From an uncultured Variovorax sp. (lineage in GTDB: Bacteria; Pseudomonadota; Gammaproteobacteria; Burkholderiales; Burkholderiaceae): a stretch of 10,674 nucleotides of DNA. The translations under genes and the position numbers were made by a program. This document shows, piece after piece, positions 1-8,853 of the stretch; position 1 is the first letter of the stretch; every line of letters begins with the position of its first letter. Location of the stretch: the NCBI GenBank assembly GCA_946478645.1, contig CAMLCW010000171.1, positions 1-10,674 of the forward strand, given 5' to 3'. A model generated the notes under the pieces. That model made no database searches. It worked only from the letters and a program-made list of their open reading frames with translations, and was not told the origin of the DNA.

Positions 1-1407
1 CGTGCGCACGCGCTGGCGCACCTTCTGCTCCTCGCGCACCTGCTCGAGCAGGTCCTGCCGGCGCAGGTCGTCGGCGGTGCTGAACTCCTGCCACCATTCG
101 GCGATGGCTTCGCCGATCTCGCCCACGTCGGCGCGCAGGCGCATGAAGTCGAAGGCAGCGCGGAAGCGCGCCTGCTCGACCAGGCTGTAGGGCGTGGAGC
201 CGGTGCGCTTGTCGAAGCGCGGCTGCATCATCCAGATCTCGCGCATGTCGGCCGCGAGCTTGCCGCGGCCCGACACGTCGCCGATGCGGGCGTTGAACAC
301 GTCGTCGATCGCATCCTGCAGCGCCGGGAACGGCGGCTGCGGCCGATGGCCGCGCTGGCCCTCGACGCGCTGGGCCCAGCCATCGCGCACGTCGGCCCAC
401 AGCACGCAGGCCAGCAGGAAGCTCGGCGCGACGGGCTTGCCCTCGCCGACGCGGCGGTCGGTGTCCGAAAGGGCCGCCTTCACGAACGGCTGGTCGGCGC
501 GCTCCACCACCACGTCGAGCAGCGGATAGATGCCCGTGGCAAGGCCGAGCTTGCGCAGCTGCTCGACGGTGGCGATCGCGTGGCCGGTCTGCAGCAGCTT
601 GAGCATCTCGTCGAACAGGCGGCTCTGCGGCACGTCGGCCAGGAGCTTGCTCGATTCGACCAGCGGCGCAGCCGTCTTGGCTTCCATCTTGAAGCCGAGC
701 GCCGCGAGCTTGGCCGAGAAGCGGATCGCGCGGATGATGCGCACCGGATCCTCGCGGTAGCGCGTGGCCGGGTCGCCGATCATGCGCAGGGTGAGCTTCT
801 GGGCGTCGCGGATGCCGTTGTGGTAGTCGACCACGACCTGGTTGGCGGGGTCGTAGTACATGGCGTTGACGGTGAAGTCGCGGCGCGCCGCGTCTTCTTC
901 CTGCGGACCCCAGACGTTGTCGCGCAGCACGCGGCCGCTCGCGTCGACCGCATGCGTCATGCTCGCGAGCTCGCCCTTGCTGGTGCGCTCGTTGCCGGTC
1001 ACCTGCCCCGCCGCGGCGGCGTCCATGTAGGCGCGGAAGGTCGAGACCTCGATCACCTCGTGCTCGCGGCCGCGGCCGTACACCACGTGCACGATGCGGA
1101 AGCGCCGCCCGATGATGAAGGCACGGCGAAACAGCGCCTTGACCTGTTCGGGCGTGGCATTGGTGGCCACGTCGAAATCCTTGGGGCGCAGGCCCAGCAG
1201 CAGGTCGCGCACCGCGCCGCCCACCACATAGGCCTCGTAGCCCGCCTGCTGCAGCGTCGTGACGACGTTCTTCGCACGCTCGTCGACCAGGGCCGGATCG
1301 ATCTTGTGAACCTCCGCCGGCACCTCCTGGCGCTTGCCGAAGCGGCTCTTGGCCCTTGCGCCGCCGGCCGATTTGCCGAGCAGCTTGTCGATGAATGTCT
1401 TGATCAT
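1..1407 (-). CDS. pcnB: Poly(A) polymerase I (PcnB), 3' end beyond the window
   Basis: Class II nucleotidyltransferase that adds 3' poly(A) tails to RNA, promoting its decay by exonucleases. The frame starts at ATG 1407 and stays open to base 1, giving 469 residues; only the C-terminal end, usually basic in this family, is missing. Seen in the sequence: the nucleotidyltransferase signature GGAVRDLLLG (63-72), the catalytic pair DFD (77-79) within PKDFDVATNATPEQ, the block EVIEVSTFRA, then RRDFTVNAMYYD and the RNA-binding-region motif YREDPVRIIRAIRFSAKL, all typical of PcnB rather than of CCA-adding enzymes. An in-frame TAA at 1426-1428, which is also the hda stop, lies just upstream and excludes a longer start. 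The Shine-Dalgarno is weak (GAG in the 18-bp hda-pcnB gap), so the gene is probably cotranscribed with hda. Family assignment is firm. Confidence 0.96.
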   Translation of the reverse strand, partial: MIKTFIDKLLGKSAGGARAKSRFGKRQEVPAEVHKIDPALVDERAKNVVTTLQQAGYEAYVVGGAVRDLLLGLRPKDFDVATNATPEQVKALFRRAFIIGRRFRIVHVVYGRGREHEVIEVSTFRAYMDAAAAGQVTGNERTSKGELASMTHAVDASGRVLRDNVWGPQEEDAARRDFTVNAMYYDPANQVVVDYHNGIRDAQKLTLRMIGDPATRYREDPVRIIRAIRFSAKLAALGFKMEAKTAAPLVESSKLLADVPQSRLFDEMLKLLQTGHAIATVEQLRKLGLATGIYPLLDVVVERADQPFVKAALSDTDRRVGEGKPVAPSFLLACVLWADVRDGWAQRVEGQRGHRPQPPFPALQDAIDDVFNARIGDVSGRGKLAADMREIWMMQPRFDKRTGSTPYSLVEQARFRAAFDFMRLRADVGEIGEAIAEWWQEFSTADDLRRQDLLEQVREEQKVRQRVRT

Positions 1408-1425
1408 TGTTGGTTGAGGCTCGTC

Positions 1426-2112
1426 TTATTCGTTTTCGAGCATGGATCGAATCAGGGGGATGGTGATCGCGCGCTGCGTCTGCAGCGCATAGCCGTCGAG
1501 CTGGTTCAGCAGTTCCATGAGGCTGCCGAGGTCGCGGCTGAAGCGGTGCAGCATGTAGTCGAGCACGTCATCCGACAGCATCACGCCGCGCATGTCGGCC
1601 GCCTGGCGCAGCACCGCGCGGCGCTCGCTTTCGCTCAGCACGTGCAGGTGGAACACATGGCCCCAGCCCAGGCGGGTGCGCAGGTCCTCGCGCAGCGGCA
1701 GGTCGGCCGGCGGCAGTGCGCCCGCGGCCACCACGCCGCGCTGCAGGGTCTGCGCATTGACGAACCAGTTGAAGGCCGCGTGCTGCTGCACGGCGGTGTA
1801 GAGGTGCACGTCGTCGAGCAGCACGGCGCCCCAGCGCTCGTCGAACTCGGGCGGCTCGAGCAGGCCGGCATGCAGCCAGCCCACGCTCGCGCCCTGCTCG
1901 CGCAGTGCGACACGCACCGATTCGAGCAGATGGGTCTTGCCACTGGCGCTTTCGCCCCACAGGTAGGTCGGCACCGGCGAGTGCGGCACGGGGCCGCTGG
2001 CGCCGCCCGCCCACACTTGCAGGTGGCGCAGCGCCGCCTCGTTGGGGCCGGCAAAAAAAGCGTCGAAGCTGGGGCCCGTCGCAATGCCGATATCGAGCGC
2101 GAGCTGTTTCAT
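1426..2112 (-). CDS. hda: DnaA regulatory inactivator Hda (228 aa)
   Basis: AAA+ DnaA paralogue that, bound to the DNA-loaded sliding clamp, stimulates hydrolysis of DnaA-bound ATP and so limits re-initiation of replication (RIDA). The start at 2112 gives MKQLALDIG, which places the clamp-binding QLALDI-type motif at residues 3-8 as in known Hda proteins. The frame is open further upstream, to 2274, but that extension has no family resemblance. Seen: Walker A GESASGKT (53-60), Walker B-like VLLDDVH (97-103), an arginine-rich [11 protein letters not shown] (131-141), and a sensor-2-like [17 protein letters not shown] (170-186). It lacks the DnaA DNA-binding domain, and its length is normal for the family. 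It is divergent from purM and lies 18 bp upstream of pcnB in the same direction. An alternative start five codons upstream (MNLPGMKQ) is possible. Confidence 0.95.
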   Translation of the reverse strand: MKQLALDIGIATGPSFDAFFAGPNEAALRHLQVWAGGASGPVPHSPVPTYLWGESASGKTHLLESVRVALREQGASVGWLHAGLLEPPEFDERWGAVLLDDVHLYTAVQQHAAFNWFVNAQTLQRGVVAAGALPPADLPLREDLRTRLGWGHVFHLHVLSESERRAVLRQAADMRGVMLSDDVLDYMLHRFSRDLGSLMELLNQLDGYALQTQRAITIPLIRSMLENE

Positions 2113-2254
2113 CCCGGGAAGGTTCATGGAGGGGGCCGCTGGGGCCCTTAAAATCAACAGGAATTCTATCGGCCCGGCCGCTTCGGTTGCCGGCGCCTCC
2201 ACCGCCCGCCTCCTTCCGGCCCATCGTTTCGCCTTTTCCGACCACCGTCCGACC
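2113..2254. promoter_or_regulatory. Divergent hda/purM intergenic control region
   Basis: This 142-bp gap separates the start codons of two divergent genes, so it should hold promoters for both. Most of it is GC-rich, but 2148-2170 is an AT-rich island. On the plus strand TAAAAT (2149-2154) resembles a sigma70 -10 element for purM. On the minus strand TAGAAT (complement of 2163-2168) resembles a -10 for hda. Neither has a convincing -35 at 16-18 bp, so the exact elements are uncertain. Neither gene has a clear Shine-Dalgarno. Confidence 0.4.
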
Positions 2255-3295
2255 ATGACTTCCCCCACGCCCACCCCGCTCAGCTACAAGGACGCAGGCG
2301 TCGACATCGATGCCGGCGACGCCCTGGTCGACCGCATCAAGCCGCTCGCCAAGAAGACCCTGCGCGAAGGCGTGCTGGCCGGCATCGGCGGCTTCGGCGC
2401 GCTGTTCGAGGTGCCCAAGCGCTACAAGGAGCCGGTGCTGGTGAGCGGCACCGACGGCGTGGGCACCAAGCTCAAGCTGGCGTTCGAATGGAACATGCAC
2501 GACACGGTCGGCATCGACCTGGTCGCCATGAGCGTGAACGACGTGCTGGTGCAAGGCGCCGAACCGCTGTTCTTCCTCGACTACTTCGCCTGCGGCAAGC
2601 TCGACGTGGACACGGCCGCGGCCGTGGTCGGCGGCATCGCCCGCGGCTGCGAGCTCTCGGGCTGCGCGCTGATCGGCGGCGAAACGGCTGAAATGCCCGG
2701 CATGTACCCGGCCGGCGAATACGACCTGGCCGGCTTCGCCGTCGGCGCGGTCGAGAAGTCGAAGATCCTCACGGGCCTCAATGTGAAGCCCGGCGACGTG
2801 GTGCTCGGCCTCGCCTCGGCCGGCGTGCATTCCAACGGCTTCAGCCTGGTGCGCAAGGTGATCGAGCGCGCGGGTTCCGACCTGCCCGCCACGCTCGACG
2901 GCATGCCGTTCCGCGAAGCGGTCATGGCACCCACGCGGCTCTACGTGAAGCCGGTGCTCGAGGCGCTGATGAAGCATCCGATCAAGGCGCTGGCCCACAT
3001 CACGGGCGGCGGCCTGCTCGAGAACATTCCGCGTGTGCTGCCCGAAGGCACGGCCGCGCACCTGAAGAAGGGCAGCTGGCCCCAGACCGAATTGTTCGCC
3101 TGGTTGCAGAAGGTGGCGGGCATCGACGACATCGAAATGAACCGCACCTTCAACAACGGCATCGGCATGGTGGTGGTGATCGACGCGGCCGAGGCCGCGG
3201 CCTGCGCCGACACGCTGCGTGCGGCCGGCGAAACGGTGCACGAGATCGGCACCATCGCCGCGCGCGGCGAAGGCGCGGCCGTGGTGGTGGCCTGA
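2255..3295 (+). CDS. purM: Phosphoribosylformylglycinamidine cyclo-ligase (PurM, AIR synthetase), 346 aa
   Basis: Cytosolic enzyme of de novo purine synthesis that converts FGAM plus ATP to aminoimidazole ribonucleotide (AIR). The ATG at 2255 gives [19 protein letters not shown], and the resulting length nearly equals the E. coli enzyme. In-frame starts further upstream would overlap hda and add sequence unlike the family. Seen: the ATP-binding loop [13 protein letters not shown] (65-77), [22 protein letters not shown] (from 86), [45 protein letters not shown], and C-terminal [13 protein letters not shown], covering both halves of the PurM/AIRS fold. It is divergent from hda and followed after 41 bp by the AI-2E-family gene on the same strand, probably as one transcript. 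Function is secure. Confidence 0.97.
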   Translation: MTSPTPTPLSYKDAGVDIDAGDALVDRIKPLAKKTLREGVLAGIGGFGALFEVPKRYKEPVLVSGTDGVGTKLKLAFEWNMHDTVGIDLVAMSVNDVLVQGAEPLFFLDYFACGKLDVDTAAAVVGGIARGCELSGCALIGGETAEMPGMYPAGEYDLAGFAVGAVEKSKILTGLNVKPGDVVLGLASAGVHSNGFSLVRKVIERAGSDLPATLDGMPFREAVMAPTRLYVKPVLEALMKHPIKALAHITGGGLLENIPRVLPEGTAAHLKKGSWPQTELFAWLQKVAGIDDIEMNRTFNNGIGMVVVIDAAEAAACADTLRAAGETVHEIGTIAARGEGAAVVVA

Positions 3296-3336
3296 GGCCC
3301 GCGGCCTCCGCTACGACGCGCAGCACCTCGCCACGG

Positions 3337-4407
3337 ATGACCAAGCCGCTGCCCGCCACCCCCCTCGTCACCCCGCCTGCGCGCACCGCGTCGCGCCAGG
3401 TGGTGGTCGCGAGCTACCTGCTGATGCTCGCGGGCCTGCTGCTCGTGATGTGGCAGCACCTGCTGCCGGGCCTGCTTTGCGTCTGCATCGGCTTTCTTGC
3501 CACGCGCTGGTTCACCCGCCTCATCGCGCCGCGCGTCGCGCGCCTCGGCGTGCTGCGCGGCCATGGCGAAGGACTGGCGCGGATCGTCTCGGTCACGCTG
3601 GTGCTGCTGGCGCCGGTCGGCCTGCTCTCGCTGGGCTTTTCCGAAGCGCGCGAATACGTCGTCGACGCACCCGACCAATACCGCGAACTGGTCGACTACA
3701 CCGCGCGCACGGTGCTCGAACTGCGCCAGAAGCTGCCGCCCGAGATCGCGGTCTACCTGCCCGAGGGCGCGGCCGAGATCCAGCGCATGGCCGCCAACTA
3801 CATGCGCACGCAGGCCGGCGCGCTCGCACTCACGGGCCGGGCCTGGCTCGGCGCGCTGCTGTTCGCCTATGTCGGCCTGATCATCGGCGCGCTCGCGGCG
3901 GTGGCGGTGCAGAACCGGCAGCGGCCACCGCTCGCGGCCGAACTGCACCGGCGCATCAGCGTGTTCGGCGAGGCCTTCGGCCAGATCGTCGCGGCGCAGT
4001 TCTGGATCGCAGCGTTCAACACGCTGCTGACCGCGATCTTCCTGCTGTTCCTGATGCCGCTGTGGGGCCAACTGCTGCCCTACACGCCGGCGCTGATCAC
4101 GCTCACCTTCGTGGCGGGGCTGGTGCCGATCGTCGGCAACCTGGTGTGCAACACCGTCATCACGCTGGTGGCGCTGTCGGTGTCGCCGATCACCGCGCTC
4201 GCCTGCCTCGTGTTCCTGATCGTCATCCACAAGGCCGAGTACGTGATCAACGCCAAGGTGGTCGGCAGCCGCACGCAGATGAGCGTGTGGGAGCTGCTCG
4301 CGGTGATGTTCGTGGCCGAGGCGGTGTTCGGGCCGGCCGGTCTGGTGGCGGCACCGCTGTTCTACGCCTATCTCAAGAAAGAGCTGCAGGCGGCGGGGCT
4401 GGTCTAG
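3337..4407 (+). CDS. AI-2E/PerM (DUF20) family polytopic membrane protein, 356 aa
   Basis: Inner-membrane protein of the AI-2E family (TqsA/YdiK/PerM-like). Hydrophobic segments at about 22-40, 42-58, 81-100, 170-191, 213-241, 248-290 and 309-333 follow the family layout: N-terminal pairs, a soluble stretch of about 70 residues between the third and fourth segments, and a conserved C-terminal bundle. The VPIVGN segment (263-268) and the late block HKAEYVINAKVVGSRTQMS are characteristic. The family is named after TqsA, implicated in autoinducer-2 export in E. coli, but other members are linked to ion transport or have no known substrate, so no substrate is claimed. It starts 41 bp after purM with no clear Shine-Dalgarno, and the pair is likely cotranscribed. 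Family is secure; function is open. Confidence 0.9.
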   Translation: MTKPLPATPLVTPPARTASRQVVVASYLLMLAGLLLVMWQHLLPGLLCVCIGFLATRWFTRLIAPRVARLGVLRGHGEGLARIVSVTLVLLAPVGLLSLGFSEAREYVVDAPDQYRELVDYTARTVLELRQKLPPEIAVYLPEGAAEIQRMAANYMRTQAGALALTGRAWLGALLFAYVGLIIGALAAVAVQNRQRPPLAAELHRRISVFGEAFGQIVAAQFWIAAFNTLLTAIFLLFLMPLWGQLLPYTPALITLTFVAGLVPIVGNLVCNTVITLVALSVSPITALACLVFLIVIHKAEYVINAKVVGSRTQMSVWELLAVMFVAEAVFGPAGLVAAPLFYAYLKKELQAAGLV

Positions 4408-4453
4408 GGCGCGTGCCCTTCCGGCTCTTGATGTCCTGATCTGATCGATTCCG

Positions 4454-4474
4454 GTCCGCTTCGGCGCGGACTTT
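4454..4474 (+). terminator. Possible weak intrinsic terminator after the purM/AI-2E transcript
   Basis: GTCCGC (4454-4459), a six-base loop and GCGGAC (4466-4471) form a perfect 6-bp stem, followed by only three T residues (4472-4474). It lies 46 bp after the AI-2E-family stop codon and before the isochorismatase gene, the right place for a terminator. The T-run is short and such hairpins are common by chance in GC-rich DNA. Confidence 0.3.
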
Positions 4475-4547
4475 GCGCTGGCAGCGCACAAGAATTGTCG
4501 GCATCATCAACTCTGCCTGCGCGATGCCCCGCGCGAGCGCCCACCCC

Positions 4548-5132
4548 ATGAAATCCTGTCTGATTGTGATCGACGCCCAGGAATCCTTCCGGCATCGGCC
4601 GTACTGGTCCGCCGAGGGGCTGCCGTCGTACCTCGCGGCGCAGAACGCGCTGATCGAGGGCTGCGCGGCCGCCGGCGTGCCGATCGTCCGCGTGTTCCAC
4701 GTCGACGCGCCCGCAGCGCCCGACAACCCGTTCGCGCGCGAATCGGGCTTCGTGCGTCCGATGGAGGGCGTAGCGCCGTTCGAGGCGGCCGCCACTTTCA
4801 CCAAGCACCGCCACAGCGCGCTGGTCGGCAGCGGGCTCGACGTCTGGCTCACGCAGCAGGGCATCGGCCGGCTGATCGTGAGCGGCATCCGCACCGAGCA
4901 ATGCTGCGAAACCACCACGCGCCATGCCTCCGACCTGGGCTGGGAGGTCGACTACGTGGCCGAAGCCACGCTGACCTTCGACATGGTGCAGCCCGATGGC
5001 CAGCCGCTGTCCGCGGCCGACATCCGCTCGCGCACGGCCACCGTGCTCGACGGGCGCTTCGCGACAGTCTGCAGCGTGGCGCAGGCGCTCGAGCGTGCGG
5101 GCGCCATGCAGCCCGCCGCGCAGGCGCGGTAG
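4548..5132 (+). CDS. Isochorismatase-family cysteine hydrolase (194 aa)
   Basis: Soluble alpha/beta hydrolase of the isochorismatase-like superfamily, which cleaves amides or vinyl ethers (nicotinamide, ureido compounds, isochorismate and others). The catalytic triad is visible: Asp9 in LIVIDAQ, Lys86 in TFTKHRHSA, and nucleophile Cys119 in VSGIRTEQCCETTTRHA. The cis-peptide region lies just ahead of the cysteine (SGIRTE). I chose ATG 4548 because it puts LIVIDAQ at residues 5-11 as usual; an in-frame TTG at 4473 would add 25 unrelated residues. No strong Shine-Dalgarno is visible. The next gene, a GlxA-type regulator, starts after an 11-bp gap, so they form an operon. The substrate cannot be read from sequence; the C-terminus (AMQPAAQAR) is a short low-complexity tail. 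Confidence 0.92.
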   Translation: MKSCLIVIDAQESFRHRPYWSAEGLPSYLAAQNALIEGCAAAGVPIVRVFHVDAPAAPDNPFARESGFVRPMEGVAPFEAAATFTKHRHSALVGSGLDVWLTQQGIGRLIVSGIRTEQCCETTTRHASDLGWEVDYVAEATLTFDMVQPDGQPLSAADIRSRTATVLDGRFATVCSVAQALERAGAMQPAAQAR

Positions 5133-5143
5133 GCGCACGACCG

Positions 5144-6123
5144 ATGGCGCCGCTGCACGCAGAGCCCATCCGCGTCGTCTTCGCGCTGCTGCCCGACAGC
5201 CTCGTGCTCGACTGGGCCGGGCCCGCAGAGGCGCTGCGCATCGCCAACCAGCGGCTGCGGGCGGCAGGACGGCCGGCGCGCTTCGAGATCGAATTCGCGA
5301 GCCCGCGCCCGACCGCCACCGGCTCGGTCGGCGTCGCGCTCGCCAATCTCGCGCCGCTGCCGACGCAGTGGCGCGGCCCCGCCTGGGTGGTGCTGGTCGG
5401 GCTGCCGGGCGACGCGATCCCGATCGGCAGCCCCGAGGCGCAGGACCTGCTGCACTGGCTGCGCGGCCTGCGCTTCGAACGCGGCCGGCTCGAGCTGATC
5501 ACCGTCTGCGCTGGCGCCGTACTGGCCGCGCATGCCGGTGCGCTCGCGGACCGGCGCGTGACCACGCACCATCATCACCTCGACGAGCTGCGCGCGACGG
5601 AGCCACGCTGCGACGTGGTGGCCAACCGCGTGTTCGTGCTCGATCCGCCGGTCTACAGCAGCGCGGGCGTGACCACCGGCATCGACCTGATGCTGCACCG
5701 CATCGCCGAAGTTTGCGGCGAAGCGCTGGCCGCGCAGGTGGCGCAGACGATGGTGGTGGCGCAGCGCCGCGGTCCGCATGATCCCGAGCTGTCGCCGTTC
5801 CTGGCCTATCGCAACCACCTGCATGCCGCACTGCACCGCGTGCAGGACGCGGTGAGCGAGCAGCCGCAGGCCGACTGGAGCGTGCCGCGCATGGCGCAGG
5901 TGGCGCACACCTCGGCGCGGCACCTGACGCGGCTGTTCGTCGAGCATGCGGGCGTCGCGCCGCTGGCCTACCTGCGACGGCTGCGGCTCGCGGCCGCGCA
6001 ACTGGCGCTGTCCTCGGGCGCGAGCGTGACGCGGGCCGCGGAAATCTCGGGCTTCGGCTCCGACACCCAATTGCGGCGCGCCTGGCACCAGTTCGGCCTG
6101 CCGGGCTCTCGCTCGGCGCCGCG

Positions 6124-6130
<7 letters not shown>
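5144..6130 (+). CDS. GlxA-family transcriptional regulator: DJ-1/PfpI-like domain plus AraC helix-turn-helix (328 aa)
   Basis: Two-domain regulator. Residues about 9-190 form a DJ-1/PfpI (class I glutamine amidotransferase-like) sensor domain, with a nucleophile-elbow-like ITVCAGAVLAAHAG whose cysteine is at 122, then VTTHHHHLDELRA and YSSAGVTTGIDLMLH (161-175). Residues about 225-320 form the AraC DNA-binding domain: first helix-turn-helix around VPRMAQVAHTSARHLTRLF, second around VTRAAEISGFGSDTQLRRAWHQFG. In this family the first domain is generally regarded as a ligand sensor, not an enzyme. The ATG at 5144 was chosen because it precedes the DJ-1 beta-strand directly; the open frame extends upstream but over the hydrolase gene. 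It probably controls the hydrolase 11 bp upstream, in response to an unknown, perhaps nitrogenous, ligand. Its end overlaps the convergent sigma-factor gene by 7 bp. Confidence 0.93.
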
Positions 6131-7406
<1,276 letters not shown>

Positions 7407-7410
<4 letters not shown>

Positions 7411-7829
7411 TGGCTCTTCTTCAGCGTCTGCATCGACGCGAAATCGCTGGTCCTGGCCTGCACGTCGGGCGGATAGTCGGCCACTTCCTGGATCTGGCGC
7501 ACCTCGATGACCTCGTTCTCGGCGCCGGGACAGCGCGTGGCCCATTCGATGGCGTCGGCACGCGAGGGCACGTCGATGATCCAGAAACCGCCGAGCACTT
7601 CCTTGGCTTCGGCGAACGGACCGTCGACGACCTTGGGCTTGCGGCCCGGAAAGCTCACGCGCGCGCCCATCGAGGGCGGATGCAGGCCGTCACAGCTGAT
7701 CAGCACGCCTGCCTGCTGCATCGACTCGTTGTAGGCCATCATGGCCGACACCGCATCGATGTCGTCGGGCACGGTGCCCGGGGCGGCCGTCTCGTAGCCG
7801 CGGGGAATCATCAGCAGCATGAATCGCAT
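7407..7829 (-). CDS. DGPF/YciI-like protein, second of the tandem pair (140 aa)
   Basis: Small ferredoxin-like-fold protein of the YCII-related (DGPF) family. It opens with MRFMLLMIPRGYE and carries the signature VVDGPFAEAKEVLGGFWIIDV, with DGPF at 69-72, followed by DAIEWATRCP. The catalytic His/Asp pair studied in a few YciI enzymes is not evident to me, and no reaction is assigned to DGPF proteins. The start at 7829 is backed by GAGGAGA at 7837-7843, seven bases away. It lies 26 bp after the first DGPF gene, and its stop overlaps the sigma-factor start. It is clearly a paralogue of its neighbour: GLHP, DGPFAE, K-E-L/V-L-x-GFW and AIEW all align. It has a more Met-rich N-terminus and the C-terminal tail TSDFASMQTLKKSQ, which the neighbour lacks. 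Confidence 0.93.
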
Positions 7830-7855
7830 GGCGGGGTCTCCTCGTTGCGCGGCGG

Positions 7856-8287
7856 TCAGTCGGCGGCCTTGGCCTGGACGGCCTCGGTCTGGGCACGCAG
7901 GCGGTCTTCCTGCGCGGCCAGCTCGGGCGTCATCGCCTCGCCGAAATCGGCGGCCTCGAACACCTGCCGGATCTCGATCTCGCCCTCCTCGAAGGGGCTG
8001 CGCTTGATCCACTCGATGGCCTCCTCCCTCGACTTGACCTGCAGCAGCCAAAAGCCGGCGAGCAGTTCCTTGGTCTCGGCGAAGGGGCCGTCGATGACGG
8101 TGCGCTTCTTGCCTTCGCAGCGCACGCGCACCCCCTTGGACGAGGGATGGAGCCCTTCGCCCGCGAGCAGCACGCCGGCGTTGACGAGTTCCTCGTTGAA
8201 CTTGCCCATCGCGGTGAGCAACTCGGTGCTCGGCATCACGCCGGCTTCGGAATCTTTGCTGGCCTTGACCAGAACCATGAATCGCAT
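7856..8287 (-). CDS. DGPF/YciI-like protein, first of the tandem pair (143 aa)
   Basis: First gene of the sigma-factor operon and a YCII-related (DGPF) family member: MRFMVLVKASKDSEAG at the start, GEGLHPSSKGVRV, then VIDGPFAETKELLAGFWLLQV with DGPF at 66-69, and EEAIEWIKRSPF. The C-terminal 30 or so residues (TPELAAQEDRLRAQTEAVQAKAAD) look like a charged helix. ATG 8287 has a good Shine-Dalgarno, AGGAGA at 8294-8299, six bases away. The biochemical role of DGPF proteins is unknown; they are the usual partners of ECF42 sigma factors and are candidate targets or co-sensors. A promoter matching the ECF42 consensus as I recall it lies about 67 bp upstream of the start codon. Confidence 0.93.
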   Translation of the reverse strand: MRFMVLVKASKDSEAGVMPSTELLTAMGKFNEELVNAGVLLAGEGLHPSSKGVRVRCEGKKRTVIDGPFAETKELLAGFWLLQVKSREEAIEWIKRSPFEEGEIEIRQVFEAADFGEAMTPELAAQEDRLRAQTEAVQAKAAD

Positions 8288-8424
8288 GTCGTTTCTCCTG
8301 AAGGGTGGATGAAGAAGGAACCGGCGCGAAAAAACACATGCGCCTGTTCACACGTCGCGCAGCGTGCCGCCGGATCGACACGCGAGCACCGAAAACTTGT
8401 AACCCAATGCTTCAGTGACGCGCG
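8288..8424. other. 137-bp intergenic gap between the VOC gene and the DGPF/sigma operon
   Basis: The gap follows the VOC stop and precedes the first DGPF start, all genes being on the minus strand. It contains the ECF42-like promoter (8354-8380), a run of six A on the plus strand (8329-8334) in the presumed leader, and the Shine-Dalgarno at 8294-8299. I see no convincing terminator after the VOC gene, so read-through from the sirB1-VOC transcript is possible. Confidence 0.5.
8354..8380 (-). promoter_or_regulatory. ECF42-like promoter, TGTCGA-N17-CGAC, ahead of the DGPF/sigma operon
   Basis: On the minus strand TGTCGA (complement of 8375-8380) is followed after exactly 17 bases by CGAC (complement of 8354-8357). 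From memory, the promoter reported for ECF42 factors is TGTCGA at -35 and CG(A/T)C at -10. Transcription would start near 8346-8348, giving a leader of about 60 nt before the first DGPF start. Five other copies of the hexamer that I spotted (plus strand 210-215 and 1386-1391; minus strand 6348-6353, 7005-7010 and 8899-8904) have no CGAC or CGTC at the 17-bp spacing. Only this copy has both parts, and it is in the only gap in front of the operon. It implies positive autoregulation by the sigma factor. Confidence 0.6.
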
Positions 8425-8853
8425 CTAAAGGTAGCCGCAGAAGCGCAGCACATGCCCGTCGGGCTCGCGGACCGCAAACTCGCGCAGGCCCCAGGGCTGG
8501 GACACCGGCGGCTCGAGCACCGTGACGCCGCGCCGGAGGTAGGCGGCATGCAGGCCATCGATGTCCTTGCCGACATGGATCACGATCTCGCCGCGCCAGG
8601 GCGGCGCGTCGCGCGTGCTGCACTGCCAGAGGCGCAGGCAGACCGGGTCGCCATGGCTGCCGTCGCCTTTCTTGACTCTGGCGTAGCTCGGCGGCTCGCC
8701 TGCGATGAAGTCGAGCTCGAAGCCCAGCACTTCGCAGAACCAGCGCGCCGCGCGCGTGACGTCGGACACCGGCAGCACCGGCTGCAAGGCATGGAATTGA
8801 TGCAGCGTCCCGAGGTCGGCCGCGGGCGTGATGCCGGGCCTTGCGGGCGTCAT
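8425..8853 (-). CDS. VOC-family (glyoxalase/bleomycin-resistance-like) protein, 142 aa
   Basis: Vicinal-oxygen-chelate superfamily protein, typically a metal-dependent dimeric enzyme or a ligand-binding protein. The two beta-alpha-beta-beta-beta halves are visible: LQPVLPVSDVTRAARWFCEVLGFEL (from 23) and GEIVIHVGKDIDGLHAAYLRRGV through GLREFAVREPDGHVLRFCGYL at the C-terminus. Metal ligands cannot be assigned surely; His19 or His21 near the start and Glu130 in the final strand region are possible positions. The ATG at 8853 overlaps the sirB1 stop (ATGA), so translation is probably coupled to sirB1. The next gene downstream starts the DGPF/sigma operon 137 bp on. The substrate is unknown. Small VOC proteins are diverse, so no glyoxalase I or resistance role is claimed. 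Confidence 0.88.
   Translation of the reverse strand: MTPARPGITPAADLGTLHQFHALQPVLPVSDVTRAARWFCEVLGFELDFIAGEPPSYARVKKGDGSHGDPVCLRLWQCSTRDAPPWRGEIVIHVGKDIDGLHAAYLRRGVTVLEPPVSQPWGLREFAVREPDGHVLRFCGYL

Noticed and set aside
346..2151. A 601-codon plus-strand open frame, with similar long open frames at 1568-3241 (-), 2941-4491 (-), 4952-6574 (-) and 6127-7476 (+)
   Set aside because: Each lies antisense to, or in another frame of, an identified gene. Their products are rich in Arg, Ala, His and Gly with no recognisable motifs, as expected of shadow frames in GC-rich DNA.
3337..4407. Quorum-signal (AI-2) exporter
   Set aside because: The family name reflects one E. coli member; nothing in this sequence or its purM neighbour supports AI-2 as the substrate.
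4473..4547. Longer isochorismatase-family protein from an upstream TTG
   Set aside because: The added 25 residues precede the normal N-terminal strand, have no family resemblance, and the TTG lies within the tail of the possible terminator.
8329..8350. Terminator or attenuator in the leader of the DGPF/sigma operon
   Set aside because: On the minus strand GGCGC and GCGCC could pair, but the loop is about 12 bases and contains the T-run itself, so it is not a normal intrinsic terminator.
8425..8853. Bleomycin-resistance protein or glyoxalase I
   Set aside because: Only the general VOC fold pattern is visible; metal ligands and substrate residues could not be assigned.
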